From positions 1,674,001 through 1,738,000 of the forward strand of contig NC_018681.1 of NCBI RefSeq assembly GCF_000250675.2: 64,000 nt of DNA, written 5' to 3'. Shown here in pieces: positions 26,726-36,157 of this stretch. The stretch is from Nocardia brasiliensis ATCC 700358 (GTDB taxonomy: Bacteria; Actinomycetota; Actinomycetes; Mycobacteriales; Mycobacteriaceae). The notes beneath the pieces are model-generated. The model was not told the DNA's origin. It saw only the letters and a list, made by a program, of their open reading frames with translations, and did not search any database. Made by a program: the position numbers and the translations under genes. How positions within the stretch are numbered: the first letter of the stretch is position 1; every line of letters starts with the position of its first letter.

Positions 26726-27900
26726 CACGCACCCGCCTTCGCGGCGGCGATCCGGTCGATTACCGTGCTGGGAGCAGGCATGTCGTGCATCTCCTGGGCT
26801 ACTTCGGTGCAAGCGTCGCGATGGCTCTCGGAGTCGAGCAGCTTGCCGAGCGACTGTTCGATGGTGCTCGCGCCGATCTCGCCGGCGTCGAGCCGCAGTG
26901 CCACGCCGCGGGTCACCGCGATCTGGGCGTTGGTATCGCTGTCGGTGCCGCGGTCGGGCAGCACCAGCTGGGGGACGCCGGCGTCCAGGGCCGCGTACAT
27001 GCTGCCCGCTCCGCCGTGATGGACAACGGCCGCACAGGATTCCAGTACCGCGCGCAGCGGCAGCCACGGCACCGGGCGCACGTACTCGGGCAACGGGCCG
27101 GGCAAGGCGGCGTCGCCGGTCATCAGGATGATCTCGACGTCCAGCTCGGCGGCGCCCTTGACGATGTGCCGCAGCAGTGTGCCGTCGCCGTAGGTCGCGG
27201 TCAGCGAGCCGAGGGTGACCGCGACCCGGCGGCGTCCGGTGCGCGGCGTGCGCACCCAGGCGGGCAGTTCCCCGCCGCCGTTGTAGGGGAGGTAGCGCAT
27301 GCCCTCGATGCGGCTCGCGTAGGTCTGCGTCGGCGCGGGCGTGGTCCGATGATGGATGGCCTCGAGCGAGGGCGGGCTGACATCGATCTCGATATCCGCC
27401 TCGACCGCCTCGGTGACGCCGAGATCGGTTGCGGCGCTGTGCAGGTGGGCAAGCGCGGGCCCGTAGGTCGGCCACCGGGTGCCGAGACCGTGCACGATGG
27501 CCGTCGCGCCCGTCGCGCGCGCGGCCACCAGGCCGGCGACCGCCATGGGCGTGTACACCACGGCGTCGGCCTGCCATTCCCGGACAGCCTCGACCAACCC
27601 GCCGAGCATCAGATTCCCGGTTTCGCCGAACGCGGCCGCGAATTCCGCGTGCATCTGCGCGGGCGACATCGTCTCGGTCATGTCGGTCTCGCCGATCCGG
27701 CGCACGATCTCTTCGTACGGGCGGGCCGAGGCGCCGTCGTCCACGGCCAGCGCGTGCAACCCGGCCGCCACCGCGGCGGGCAGCGCCGGACCGGTGCAGG
27801 CCACGCGCACCTCGTGCCCGGCGGCGAGCGCCGCCTGCGCGAACGGCACCAGCGGCAACAGGTGCGATGTGCCGGGCAAGGTGGTGAGCAGGAATCGCAT
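26725..27900 (-). CDS. Glycosyltransferase, GT1 family (antibiotic type)
   Basis: This 391-residue GT-B enzyme has an N-terminal MRFLLTTLPGTSHLLPLVPFAQ acceptor-domain start in two halves (TTLPGTSH and LVPFAQAAL). The C-terminal donor motif contains HHGGAGS, ALDAGVPQLVLP and a D-S-D-T-N-A loop that binds the dTDP-sugar. It should attach the aminodeoxysugar to the aromatic polyketide. It is the first gene of the minus-strand operon that runs through to the acyltransferase. No DnmQ-like auxiliary P450 relative is seen next to it. Confidence 0.9.
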   Translation of the reverse strand: MRFLLTTLPGTSHLLPLVPFAQAALAAGHEVRVACTGPALPAAVAAGLHALAVDDGASARPYEEIVRRIGETDMTETMSPAQMHAEFAAAFGETGNLMLGGLVEAVREWQADAVVYTPMAVAGLVAARATGATAIVHGLGTRWPTYGPALAHLHSAATDLGVTEAVEADIEIDVSPPSLEAIHHRTTPAPTQTYASRIEGMRYLPYNGGGELPAWVRTPRTGRRRVAVTLGSLTATYGDGTLLRHIVKGAAELDVEIILMTGDAALPGPLPEYVRPVPWLPLRAVLESCAAVVHHGGAGSMYAALDAGVPQLVLPDRGTDSDTNAQIAVTRGVALRLDAGEIGASTIEQSLGKLLDSESHRDACTEVAQEMHDMPAPSTVIDRIAAAKAGA

Positions 27901-28036
27901 TGCGATCGGTACCTCCGGATATGTCGTGGTGGCCGGCAGCTGTCGCGAGCGCGTCCGGCGAATGAGCCGTCCGGCTGGATATTCAATAATTTCCAGTCCG
28001 CCGACGAATAGGCAATACGGGGTTTGGCATATTTGT

Positions 28037-28170
28037 GTCAATTCTTGGTCAAGTCCGAATCGCTGCTCGCCGGTCGGCGCCCGTGGCGAGTTGACAGTTC
28101 GCTGACACTCGGTGTTCTCGCAGGATTTCGGCGGTGCGAAGCGGAATCAAAAGTTTGACAATGTCCTGAC
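28037..28170. promoter_or_regulatory. Three GTCA-N7-GTCA direct repeats in the divergent polyketide promoter region
   Basis: Head-to-tail pairs with an exact 11-bp period occur at 28037-28051 (plus strand: GTCAATTCTTGGTCAAG), 28092-28106 (minus strand) and 28156-28170 (minus strand). They lie between the glycosyltransferase operon (minus) and the core synthase operon (plus). The spacing equals that of the pairs at 20.6 kb. The likely binders are the OmpR-type regulators encoded at 41-43 kb. Confidence 0.68.
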
Positions 28171-28337
28171 CGATTCGAATCTTGTTTATTTTCGATTCCT
28201 TCAAGATCATGGAACCCGGGGTCGAAATCGCTACCCGCTGCGTGGAGTAAAGAATCCTCGCCAGTGCAGTCCGCTCGCCGATGTGGGCGATCTTCTGGGA
28301 TTGCGAGCGTCGAATCTAGTAGAAGGAGACAACTCCG

Positions 28338-28664
28338 ATGCACAGCACATTGATTGTGGCGCGGATGGATCCCGGATCGCACCCACAGGTCGCGGACCTG
28401 TTCGCCGAGTTCGACGGCACCGAGATGCCGCACCGCATGGGTACCCGCCGCAGGCAGCTGTTCTATTACCGCGGACTCTATTTCCACCTGCAGGACTTCG
28501 ACGCCGCGGACGGCGGCGAACGGATCGAGCAGGCCAAGACCGATCCGCGCTTCGTCGGCATCAGCGCCGATCTGAAACCGTTCATCGAGGCCTACGACCC
28601 GCAGTGGCGTACGCCCGCGGACGCCATGGCCACTCGGTTCTACAGCTGGGCAGCCGAATCGTGA
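28338..28664 (+). CDS. Polyketide cyclase, TcmI/JadI-UrdF type
   Basis: This 108-residue ferredoxin-like-fold cyclase begins MHSTLIVARMDP and contains TEMPHRMGTRRRQLFYYRGLYFHLQ in two adjoining parts (TEMPHRMGTRRR, LYFHLQDFD), a pattern I recognise from angucycline cyclases such as JadI, UrdF and PgaF. These close the angular ring of benz[a]anthraquinones. AAGGAGA lies upstream of the ATG, and the stop overlaps the KSalpha GTG start (GTGA). Confidence 0.88.
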   Translation: MHSTLIVARMDPGSHPQVADLFAEFDGTEMPHRMGTRRRQLFYYRGLYFHLQDFDAADGGERIEQAKTDPRFVGISADLKPFIEAYDPQWRTPADAMATRFYSWAAES

Positions 28665-29932
28665 ACGAGCGCAGAGTCGTCGTCACCGGCATGGAGGTGC
28701 TCGCGCCCGGCGGCGTCGGTCGTGACGCGTTCTGGGACCTGCTGAGCGCCGGCCGTACCGCGACCCGCGGCATCACCTTCTTCGATCCGGCGCCGTTCCG
28801 GTCCAAGATCGCCGCCGAGGTCGACTTCGATCCCGAGGCGGGCGGGCTCAGTCCGCAAGAGGTCCGGCGGATGGATCGGGCGGCACAGTTCGTCGCCGTC
28901 GCCGCGCGGAATGCGATGGCCGACAGCGGAATCGACCTCGAGGCCTACGACCCGTACCGGGTCGGCGTCACGATCGGCACCGCGGTCGGCGCGGCCACCA
29001 GTCTGGACTGGGAATACCGCGTGGTCAGTGACGCCGGGCGGCTGCACCTGGTCGACCACGAGTACGCCGTGCCGCATCTGTACAGCTGCCTGGTGCCGAG
29101 TTCGTTCGCCGCGGAGGTGGCCGAACTGGTCGGGGCGCGCGGGGCGACCACCGTGATCTCGACCGGCTGCACCTCGGGCATCGACTCCGTCGGCTACGCG
29201 GTCGAGCTGATCCGTGAGGGCACCGCCGACGTGATGGTGGCGGGCGCCACCGACGCGCCCATCTCGCCGATCACCGTGGCCAGCTTCGATGCGATCAAGG
29301 CGACCTCGCCGCGCAACGACGAGCCGGGCACCGCGTCGCGCCCGTTCGACGGCACCCGCAACGGTTTCGTGCTGGGCGAGGGCGCCGCCGTGTTCGTGCT
29401 GGAAGAACTCGAATCCGCCAAGCGCCGCGGCGCGCGCATCTATGCCGAGATCGCGGGCTACGCGACCCGCAGCAACGCCTATCACATGACCGGCCTGCGG
29501 CCCGACGGCATCGAGATGGCGGAGGCCATCCGGGTGGCGCTGCACGAAGCCGAGATGAACCCGGACGAGATCGACTACATCAACGCGCACGGTTCGGGCA
29601 CCAAGCAGAACGACCGGCACGAAACCGCGGCGTTCAAGCGCAGCCTGGGGCAGCGGGCCTACGAGATCCCGGTCAGCTCGATCAAGTCCATGGTCGGGCA
29701 TTCGCTCGGCGCGATCGGCTCGATCGAGATCGCGGCGTCGATCCTGGCGATGACGCACAACACCGTCCCGCCGACGGCCAACCTGCACACCCCGGATCCG
29801 GAATGCGATCTGGACTACGTGCCGCTGACCGCGCGCGAGCACGTGACCGACGCGGTGCTGACCGTGGGCAGCGGGTTCGGCGGTTTCCAGAGCGCGATGG
29901 TGCTCGCCCGCGCCGAACGGAGCGCGGCATGA
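28661..29932 (+). CDS. Minimal PKS ketosynthase alpha (KSalpha)
   Basis: This 423-residue ketosynthase has the nucleophile Cys170 in STGCTSGIDS, plus the His motifs NAHGSGT and VGHSLGAIG. It is the iterative elongating subunit of a type II PKS and works as a heterodimer with the next gene product, condensing malonyl units on the ACP. The GTG start is coupled to the cyclase stop, and its ATGA overlap with KSbeta ensures equal expression. Confidence 0.96.
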   Translation: MNERRVVVTGMEVLAPGGVGRDAFWDLLSAGRTATRGITFFDPAPFRSKIAAEVDFDPEAGGLSPQEVRRMDRAAQFVAVAARNAMADSGIDLEAYDPYRVGVTIGTAVGAATSLDWEYRVVSDAGRLHLVDHEYAVPHLYSCLVPSSFAAEVAELVGARGATTVISTGCTSGIDSVGYAVELIREGTADVMVAGATDAPISPITVASFDAIKATSPRNDEPGTASRPFDGTRNGFVLGEGAAVFVLEELESAKRRGARIYAEIAGYATRSNAYHMTGLRPDGIEMAEAIRVALHEAEMNPDEIDYINAHGSGTKQNDRHETAAFKRSLGQRAYEIPVSSIKSMVGHSLGAIGSIEIAASILAMTHNTVPPTANLHTPDPECDLDYVPLTAREHVTDAVLTVGSGFGGFQSAMVLARAERSAA

Positions 29933-31128
29933 CGACGGCGGTGGTCACCGGATTCGGTGTAGCGGCACCGAATGGGCTTGGCGCGGAACAGTATTGGGAC
30001 GCCACCGTGGCCGGCAAGTCGGGTATCGCCCGGGTCTCCCGGTTCGATCCGAGCGGCTATCCGGCACAGCTCGCGGGCGAGGTCCCCGGCTTCGAGGCCG
30101 CCGATCACCTGCCGGGCAGGCTGCTCCCGCAGACCGACCGGATGACCCAGCTGGCCTTGGCCGCCACGGACTGGGCGTTCGCCGACGCCGGACTGACGCC
30201 GAGCCGGCTACCGGAATTCGACATCGGCGTGATCACCGCCAGCTCGGCCGGGGGTTTCGAATTCGGCCAGCGCGAATTGCAGAACCTCTGGCACCGGGGC
30301 AGTCAGTACGTCAGCGCGTACCAGTCCTTCGCCTGGTTCTACGCCGTGAACAGCGGCCAGATCGCGATCCGCAACGGCATGAAGGGTCCGGCCAGCGTGC
30401 TGGTCGGTGACCAAGCCGGCGGCCTGGACGCCGTCGCCGCCGCGCGGCGCGCGATTCGCAAGGGCACCAGCACCATTGTCACGGGCGCGATCGACTCGTC
30501 GCTGTGCCCCTGGGGTTGGATCGGGCAGCAGGCGAGCGGGCGATTGAGCACCAGCGACGACCCGGCCGACGCGTACCTGCCGTTCGATGCCCGCGCGAAC
30601 GGGCACGTGCCCGGCGAGGGCGGCGCGATCCTGGTCGTCGAGTCCGACGACCACGCGCGGGCTCGTGGCGCCCGGACCTACGGCGAGATCGCCGGTTACG
30701 CAGCCACATTCGACCCACACGGACCAGGGTTGCGCAAAGCGATCGAACTGGCGCTGGCCGATGCCGGGCGGGCACCGGCGGACATCGACGTGGTCTTCGC
30801 CGACGCGGCGGGCCTGCCCGAGCTCGATCGTGTGGAAGCGCAGGCCATTTCGGCGGTGTTCGGCGCCGGCGCGGTCCCGGTCACCGCGCCGAAGACGATG
30901 ACCGGCCGGCTGTATTCGGGTGCCGGGCCGCTCGATCTCGTCGCCGCGCTGCTGGCCATGCGGCACAGCCTGATCCCGCCGACCGTGCACGTCGAGCCCG
31001 ATCCCGAGGCGCAGCTGGACCTGGTAGTGGGCCAGGCCCGCCCGGCGACCGTGCGCACCGCGCTGGTCTTGGCGCGCGGCTACGGCGGATTCAACTCGGC
31101 GCTCGTGCTGACCAACGAAAACTCATGA
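29929..31128 (+). CDS. Minimal PKS chain-length factor (KSbeta)
   Basis: This 399-residue ketosynthase homologue has Gln162 (VGDQAGG) in place of the active-site Cys, the defining feature of chain-length factors that decarboxylate malonyl-ACP and set chain length. It starts with an ATGA overlap from KSalpha and precedes the ACP by 12 bp. Chain length cannot be read reliably by eye, but the cyclase set suggests a decaketide-like chain. Confidence 0.95.
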   Translation: MTTAVVTGFGVAAPNGLGAEQYWDATVAGKSGIARVSRFDPSGYPAQLAGEVPGFEAADHLPGRLLPQTDRMTQLALAATDWAFADAGLTPSRLPEFDIGVITASSAGGFEFGQRELQNLWHRGSQYVSAYQSFAWFYAVNSGQIAIRNGMKGPASVLVGDQAGGLDAVAAARRAIRKGTSTIVTGAIDSSLCPWGWIGQQASGRLSTSDDPADAYLPFDARANGHVPGEGGAILVVESDDHARARGARTYGEIAGYAATFDPHGPGLRKAIELALADAGRAPADIDVVFADAAGLPELDRVEAQAISAVFGAGAVPVTAPKTMTGRLYSGAGPLDLVAALLAMRHSLIPPTVHVEPDPEAQLDLVVGQARPATVRTALVLARGYGGFNSALVLTNENS

Positions 31129-31140
31129 AGGAGAAGGACA

Positions 31141-31398
31141 ATGGCTGACCGATTCACACTCACCGACCTGGGCCGGATCATGCTCGAGGCCGCGGGCGAC
31201 GAGGGCATCGACTTCGCCGAACCCGTGCTCGACGTGCTCTTCGACGACCTCGGTTACGACTCGCTCGCGCTGCTGGAAGCCAGCGGCCGGATCGAGCGCG
31301 AGTTCGAGATCTCGCTGGACGAGGACACCCTGCTCTCGGCCACCACACCGCGGGCCCTGATCGGCGCCGTCAACGCGCGTCTCGTGAACGCGGCCTGA
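31141..31398 (+). CDS. Acyl carrier protein of the type II PKS
   Basis: This 85-residue ACP carries the phosphopantetheine site Ser41 in LGYDSLALLE. It has an AAGGAGAAGGAC ribosome binding site and lies directly between KSbeta and the ketoreductase, as in canonical minimal PKS operons. Confidence 0.95.
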   Translation: MADRFTLTDLGRIMLEAAGDEGIDFAEPVLDVLFDDLGYDSLALLEASGRIEREFEISLDEDTLLSATTPRALIGAVNARLVNAA

Positions 31399-31410
31399 GG
31401 AGAAACGCAG

Positions 31411-32196
31411 ATGTCGAATGTCGAAGCGCCGGTAGCCCTGGTGACCGGGGCGACCAGCGGTATCGGACTGGCCGTCGCCCGCCTGCTCGGCGGCTCCGGA
31501 CACCGGGTGTTCATCGGCGCGCGCACCGCCGAGAACGTGACCGCCACGGTGAAGCAGTTGCGCTCCGAGAACCTGACGGTGGACGGCGCCGCCGTGGACG
31601 TCCGCTCGGACACCGAGGTACAGCAGTTCGTCCAGTCCGCCGTCGACGCGTTCGGGTCCATCGATGTCCTGGTGAACAACGCCGGGCGCAGCGGCGGCGG
31701 CGTCACCGCCGATATCACCGCCGAGCTGTGGAACGACGTCATCGAGACCAACCTGACCAGCGTTTTCCGCCTGACCCGCGAGGTGCTCAACACCGGCGGT
31801 ATGCGCACCAAGGACCGCGGCCGGATCATCAACATCGCCTCCACCGCCGGCAAGCAGGGCGTGGTGCTCGGTGCGCCGTACTCGGCGTCCAAGCACGGCG
31901 TCGTCGGGTTCACCAAGGCGCTCGGTAATGAACTGGCCCCCACCGGCATCACGGTCAACGCCGTGTGCCCCGGTTACGTCGAGACGCCGATGGCGGCGCG
32001 GGTGCGGCAGGGCTACGCGAGCGCCTACGGCAAGAGCGAGGCGGAAATCCTGGAGAAGTTCCAGGCCAAGATCCCGCTCGGGCGCTACTCGACCCCGGAG
32101 GAGGTGGCCGGACTGGTCGGTTACCTGGCCTCCGACACCGCCGCATCCATCACGGCGCAAGCGTTGAACGTCTGCGGCGGACTGGGCAATTTCTGA
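31411..32196 (+). CDS. Polyketide ketoreductase (ActIII-like SDR)
   Basis: This 261-residue short-chain dehydrogenase has the cofactor motif TGATSGIG (12-19), NNAG, the catalytic YSASK and the PGYVETPM loop typical of C9-specific reductases of aromatic polyketides (ActIII family). It reduces the C9 ketone of the nascent poly-beta-ketone chain, which commits it to the reduced, angucycline or anthracycline folding pattern. AGGAG precedes the ATG. Confidence 0.94.
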   Translation: MSNVEAPVALVTGATSGIGLAVARLLGGSGHRVFIGARTAENVTATVKQLRSENLTVDGAAVDVRSDTEVQQFVQSAVDAFGSIDVLVNNAGRSGGGVTADITAELWNDVIETNLTSVFRLTREVLNTGGMRTKDRGRIINIASTAGKQGVVLGAPYSASKHGVVGFTKALGNELAPTGITVNAVCPGYVETPMAARVRQGYASAYGKSEAEILEKFQAKIPLGRYSTPEEVAGLVGYLASDTAASITAQALNVCGGLGNF

Positions 32197-32217
32197 GCTC
32201 GAGGAACAGGTAATTCG

Positions 32218-33162
32218 ATGACTACCAGCACTATGCGCGAGGTCGAGCACGAGATCGAGATCGCCGCACCCGCGGACACGGTGTACGCGCTGATCGCCGA
32301 TGTCGGCAGTTGGCCGCGCATCTTCGGCCCGACGATCTACGTGGAGCAGCTCGAACAGACCGAGGGCGCCGAGCGGATCCGGATCTGGGCGACGGCCAAC
32401 GGCACCGCCAAGAACTGGACTTCGCGCCGCACACTCGACCCAGCGGCCCGGAAAATCACCTTCCAGCAAGAGATTTCGGCGCCGCCGGTGGGCTTCATGA
32501 GCGGCGCATGGCTGATCGAGGCGCGGTCCGAGCACACCGCACTGGTCCGGCTGCAGCACAGTTACCGTGCGGTGGACGATGATCCGGACGGTCTGGCCTG
32601 GATCGACCAGGCGGTCGACCGCAATTCGCGCAGCGAACTGGAGGGATTGCGGACCGAACTCGAATTCGCCTACGCGGCAGCGGACTCCACCTTCTCGTTC
32701 GAGGACTCCGTGCAGATCGCGGGTTCGGCCGTACAGGCCTACGAATTCATCGATCAGGCGCAGCTGTGGACCGAGCGACTGCCGCACGTCGCCGCGGCAC
32801 GGCTGGAAGAACCGTCGCCCGGCCTGCAGACGCTCGAGATGGACACCAAGACGCGCGACGGCTCGGTGCACACCACCAAGTCCTATCGGGTCACCTACCC
32901 GCACCATTCGATCGTCTACAAGCAGGTGACCCTGCCCGCGCTGATGTCGCTGCACACCGGACGGTGGACCTTCACCGAGAACACCGACGGCGTGCTGGCC
33001 ACCTCGCAGCACACGGTCACCATCAATACCGACCGGATCGCCGACATCCTCGGTGCGGACAAGACGCTCGAGGATGCCAAGGATTTCGTGCGAAACGCGT
33101 TGAGCACCAACAGCATGACCACCCTGCAGCACGCGAAGTCCTTCGCCGAGCAACGCGGCTGA
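32218..33162 (+). CDS. Didomain aromatase/cyclase (START/SRPBCC family)
   Basis: This 314-residue protein is made of two tandem helix-grip domains: about 1-150 (EIAAPADTVYALIADVGSWP) and about 160-310 (VQIAGSAVQAYEFIDQAQLW). It matches the didomain ARO/CYC proteins that dehydrate and aromatise the first ring of reduced polyketides. Its position after the ketoreductase is canonical. Confidence 0.93.
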   Translation: MTTSTMREVEHEIEIAAPADTVYALIADVGSWPRIFGPTIYVEQLEQTEGAERIRIWATANGTAKNWTSRRTLDPAARKITFQQEISAPPVGFMSGAWLIEARSEHTALVRLQHSYRAVDDDPDGLAWIDQAVDRNSRSELEGLRTELEFAYAAADSTFSFEDSVQIAGSAVQAYEFIDQAQLWTERLPHVAAARLEEPSPGLQTLEMDTKTRDGSVHTTKSYRVTYPHHSIVYKQVTLPALMSLHTGRWTFTENTDGVLATSQHTVTINTDRIADILGADKTLEDAKDFVRNALSTNSMTTLQHAKSFAEQRG

Positions 33163-33166
33163 CCCG

Positions 33167-34621
33167 ATGATCGAACAGACGCAGGTGGTCGTCGTCGGCG
33201 CGGGCCCGGTCGGGCTGATGCTGGCGGGTGAGTTGCGCCTCGGCGGCGTCGAGGTCATCGTGCTGGAGTCGCGGGAGACGCCGTCGACGGAGTCCAGGGC
33301 CTCGACTCTGCACGCGCGGACGATGGAGATCTTCGACGCTCGTGGGCTGGTCGACGAACTCGGGCCCGTGCCGAACGAGCCGCGCGGCCACTTCGGTGGC
33401 ATCCCACTGGATCTCACCCTGCCCAGCCGGTTTCCCGGTCAGTGGAAGGTGCCGCAGACCAGAACCGAGGCACTGTTGCACGAGTGGGCCGTGGCGCTCG
33501 GCGCCGAGGTCCGCCGTGGTTGGCGGGTATCGGCGGTACACGACGACGGCACCGGCGTCGAGGTTCGCGCACAGACGGGAGCCGGAACCCGGCGGCTGCG
33601 TGCGGCATTCGTGGTCGGCTGCGACGGCGCCAACAGCACCGTGCGCGGGTCCGCGGGCGTGGAGTTCGCGGGCCGGTCGGCCACCCGCGAACTGTTGCGC
33701 GCGGACGTCGCCGGGCTCGAGATCGAGGATCGGCGCTTCGAGCGGTACGAGCACGGATTCGCTACGGCGGCACGCAATCCCGCAGGGATCACCCGGGTGA
33801 TGGTGCACCGCTTCGGCGCCGACGGTGCCGGGCGAGCGGGCGAACCCTCGTTCGACGAGGTCGTGGCGGCGTGGGAGCAGGTTACCGGCGAAGCCATCGG
33901 GCATGGAAAGCCGTTGTGGGTGAACGCCTTCGACGACACCAGCAGGCAGGTGCGGGAATACCGCAGGGGCCGTGTGCTCTTCGCGGGCGATGCCGCGCAT
34001 CAGCAGATGCCCAGCGGTGGCCAAGCGCTGAACCTCGGTCTCCAGGACGCCGTGAACCTGGGTTGGAAGCTGGCCGCCGCCCTGCACGGGGCGGCGGATC
34101 AGCTGCTCGACACCTATCACTCGGAACGCAGTGCGGTCGGTGCACGGATCCTGTCGAACATCCGGGTCCAGACCGAATTGCTGCTCGGCGGACCGGAAGT
34201 CGAGTCGTTGCGGACCATGCTGCGCGAGTTGATCGCGGCGGAATCGGTGCGGGCGCATCTGGCCGGGATGATCAGCGGATTGGATGTGCGATATCCGGCC
34301 GAGCCGGGGGAACACCGCTGGCTCGGTGTCCGGCTGCCCGAGCTGACGCTGCGCGAGCCCGCCGCGACGAGCACCGCGGCGCTGCGCACCGGGCGCGGCC
34401 TCGTGCTCGGGTCCGGTCCGTCGCAGGTCGACGCGCTGGAAAAGGTGGTGGCGCCCTGGGCCCAGCGGGTCGGCGTGGCCGAGGTCGCGGCGAGCGACGA
34501 GCTCGGTACCGAGGCCGTGCTGGTCCGCCCGGACGGCTATGTGAGCTGGGTTGGCTCCGCGGATGCCGATCTGGACGGCCGATTGCGGCACTGGTTCGGC
34601 CCGCCCGGGTCCGTGGACTGA
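33167..34621 (+). CDS. FAD-dependent aromatic polyketide monooxygenase (PgaE/RdmE type), first copy
   Basis: This 484-residue class A flavoprotein hydroxylase has the FAD fingerprint VVGAGPVGLMLAGEL, the middle GCDGANS and the ribityl motif FAGDAAHQQMPSGGQALN. A thioredoxin-like C-terminal domain follows. Angucycline homologues (PgaE, CabE, JadH) hydroxylate at C12 or C12b to form quinones. It starts 4 bp after the cyclase stop and is paralogous to the next gene. Confidence 0.92.
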   Translation: MIEQTQVVVVGAGPVGLMLAGELRLGGVEVIVLESRETPSTESRASTLHARTMEIFDARGLVDELGPVPNEPRGHFGGIPLDLTLPSRFPGQWKVPQTRTEALLHEWAVALGAEVRRGWRVSAVHDDGTGVEVRAQTGAGTRRLRAAFVVGCDGANSTVRGSAGVEFAGRSATRELLRADVAGLEIEDRRFERYEHGFATAARNPAGITRVMVHRFGADGAGRAGEPSFDEVVAAWEQVTGEAIGHGKPLWVNAFDDTSRQVREYRRGRVLFAGDAAHQQMPSGGQALNLGLQDAVNLGWKLAAALHGAADQLLDTYHSERSAVGARILSNIRVQTELLLGGPEVESLRTMLRELIAAESVRAHLAGMISGLDVRYPAEPGEHRWLGVRLPELTLREPAATSTAALRTGRGLVLGSGPSQVDALEKVVAPWAQRVGVAEVAASDELGTEAVLVRPDGYVSWVGSADADLDGRLRHWFGPPGSVD

Positions 34622-34654
34622 CCGCGAACCCGTGCGCAGACAAGGAGAGCAAAC

Positions 34655-36157
34655 GTGGACACCGATGTGATTGTGGTCGGCGCCGGGCCGACCGGCCTGC
34701 TGCTCGCCGGCGAATTGCGGCTGGCCGGTGCCGAAGTGGTGGTGCTGGAACAACTGCCGGAACCGACGGGGCAGTCCCGCGGCCTCGGCTTCACCGCCCG
34801 CGCGATGGAGACCTTCGATCAGCGTGGCCTGCTCGCGGCCGTCGGCGGGCTGGAGCAGAGCCCGATGGGTCACTTCGGCGGGCTGCTGTTCGACTACACG
34901 GTGCTCGAGGACTGTCATTTCGGTGCGCGCGGCGTGCCGCAATCGCAGACCGAGGCGGCGCTGGAACGGTGGGCGGGCGAGCTGGGCGCGGACGTCCGGC
35001 GCGGCTGGACGGTGCGCGGACTGCACGACGACGGCGACGGGGTTTCGGTCACGGCAGAAGTCGCCGGCGACGAAAGGACCTTGCGCGCGACCTATCTGGT
35101 CGGCTGCGACGGCGGGCACAGCGTCGTACGCAAGCTCGCCGGTTTCGAGTTTCCCGGCACCGCAGGCACTCTCGGTATGTATCTGGCCGATGTGGTCGGC
35201 TGCGATATCGCGCCACGACCGTTCGGTGAGCGGCTCCCCGGCGGCATGATCATGGCCATGCCACTGGCGCCCGGTGTCGACCGGGTCGTGGTCTGCGAGC
35301 ACGAAACACCCGTGGTGCAGCGCGGAACCGAGATCGGTTTCGCGGAACTGGCCGCGGCGTGGGAACGGATCACCGGGGACTCGATCGCGCACGGTCGCGC
35401 GGACTGGGCCAGCTCGTTCTCCGACGCCACCCGCCAGGCTTCGGAATACCGTAGAGGCCGAGTGTTCTTGGCGGGTGACGCGGCGCATATCCATCTTCCG
35501 GCCGGCGGGCAGGGGCTGAGCACCGGCGTTCAGGACGCGGCCAACCTCGGGTGGAAACTCGGTGCCGTGGTGCGTGGTTCGGCCGGGCCGGAACTGCTCG
35601 ATACCTATCACGCGGAACGCCATCCGGTCGGTGCCCGGCTGCTGGACAACACCCGGGTACAGGGGATGCTCTACATCACCGGCGCCGAGGCGGATCCGCT
35701 GCGCGAGCTGTTCACGGAGTTGATCGCCTACGACGACACCAAGCGCTACCTCGCGGGCACGGTGAGCGGGCTCGACATCCGGTATTCGCCCGATCCTGCG
35801 GCACATCCGTTGCAGGGCAGGCGGATTCCGCCCCGGCCACTGCTTACCGCTACCGGCGCGACCACGACCACCGAACTGCTGCATCCGGCCCGCGGGGTGC
35901 TGCTGGACCTGGCCGCGGACGGTGCGCTGCAGGCGGCGGCCGATCCGTGGCGGGACCGGGTCACCGTTGTTCAGGCCGAACTGCAGGAGCGGCGCGGCCT
36001 CGAAGACGTGACCGCCGTGCTGATCCGTCCCGACGGCTATGTGGCATGGGCGGCCGCCGAGCGGCGCGACCGTACGGCGTTGACCGCGGCCCTGCGCCGC
36101 TGGTTCGGTCCGGCGGACGCTGTGTCCCGCGTCGTGGCCGCCGAGGCGCAGCGGTGA
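34655..36157 (+). CDS. FAD-dependent aromatic polyketide monooxygenase (PgaE type), second copy
   Basis: This 500-residue paralogue of the preceding enzyme has VVGAGPTGLLLAGEL, GCDGGHS and LAGDAAHIHLPAGGQGLS. AAGGAGAGC lies before the GTG start, whose first codons encode DTDVIVV. Two such oxygenases commonly act in series on benz[a]anthraquinones, for example quinone formation and then a second hydroxylation or Baeyer-Villiger-like step. It overlaps the hydrolase by GTGA. Confidence 0.92.
   Translation: MDTDVIVVGAGPTGLLLAGELRLAGAEVVVLEQLPEPTGQSRGLGFTARAMETFDQRGLLAAVGGLEQSPMGHFGGLLFDYTVLEDCHFGARGVPQSQTEAALERWAGELGADVRRGWTVRGLHDDGDGVSVTAEVAGDERTLRATYLVGCDGGHSVVRKLAGFEFPGTAGTLGMYLADVVGCDIAPRPFGERLPGGMIMAMPLAPGVDRVVVCEHETPVVQRGTEIGFAELAAAWERITGDSIAHGRADWASSFSDATRQASEYRRGRVFLAGDAAHIHLPAGGQGLSTGVQDAANLGWKLGAVVRGSAGPELLDTYHAERHPVGARLLDNTRVQGMLYITGAEADPLRELFTELIAYDDTKRYLAGTVSGLDIRYSPDPAAHPLQGRRIPPRPLLTATGATTTTELLHPARGVLLDLAADGALQAAADPWRDRVTVVQAELQERRGLEDVTAVLIRPDGYVAWAAAERRDRTALTAALRRWFGPADAVSRVVAAEAQR

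Noticed and set aside
33023..35884. Very long antisense reading frame (953 codons) opposite the two flavin oxygenases
   Set aside because: The plus-strand genes carry complete family motifs with ribosome binding sites. The antisense frame is a byproduct of high GC in the third codon position and encodes no recognisable domain.
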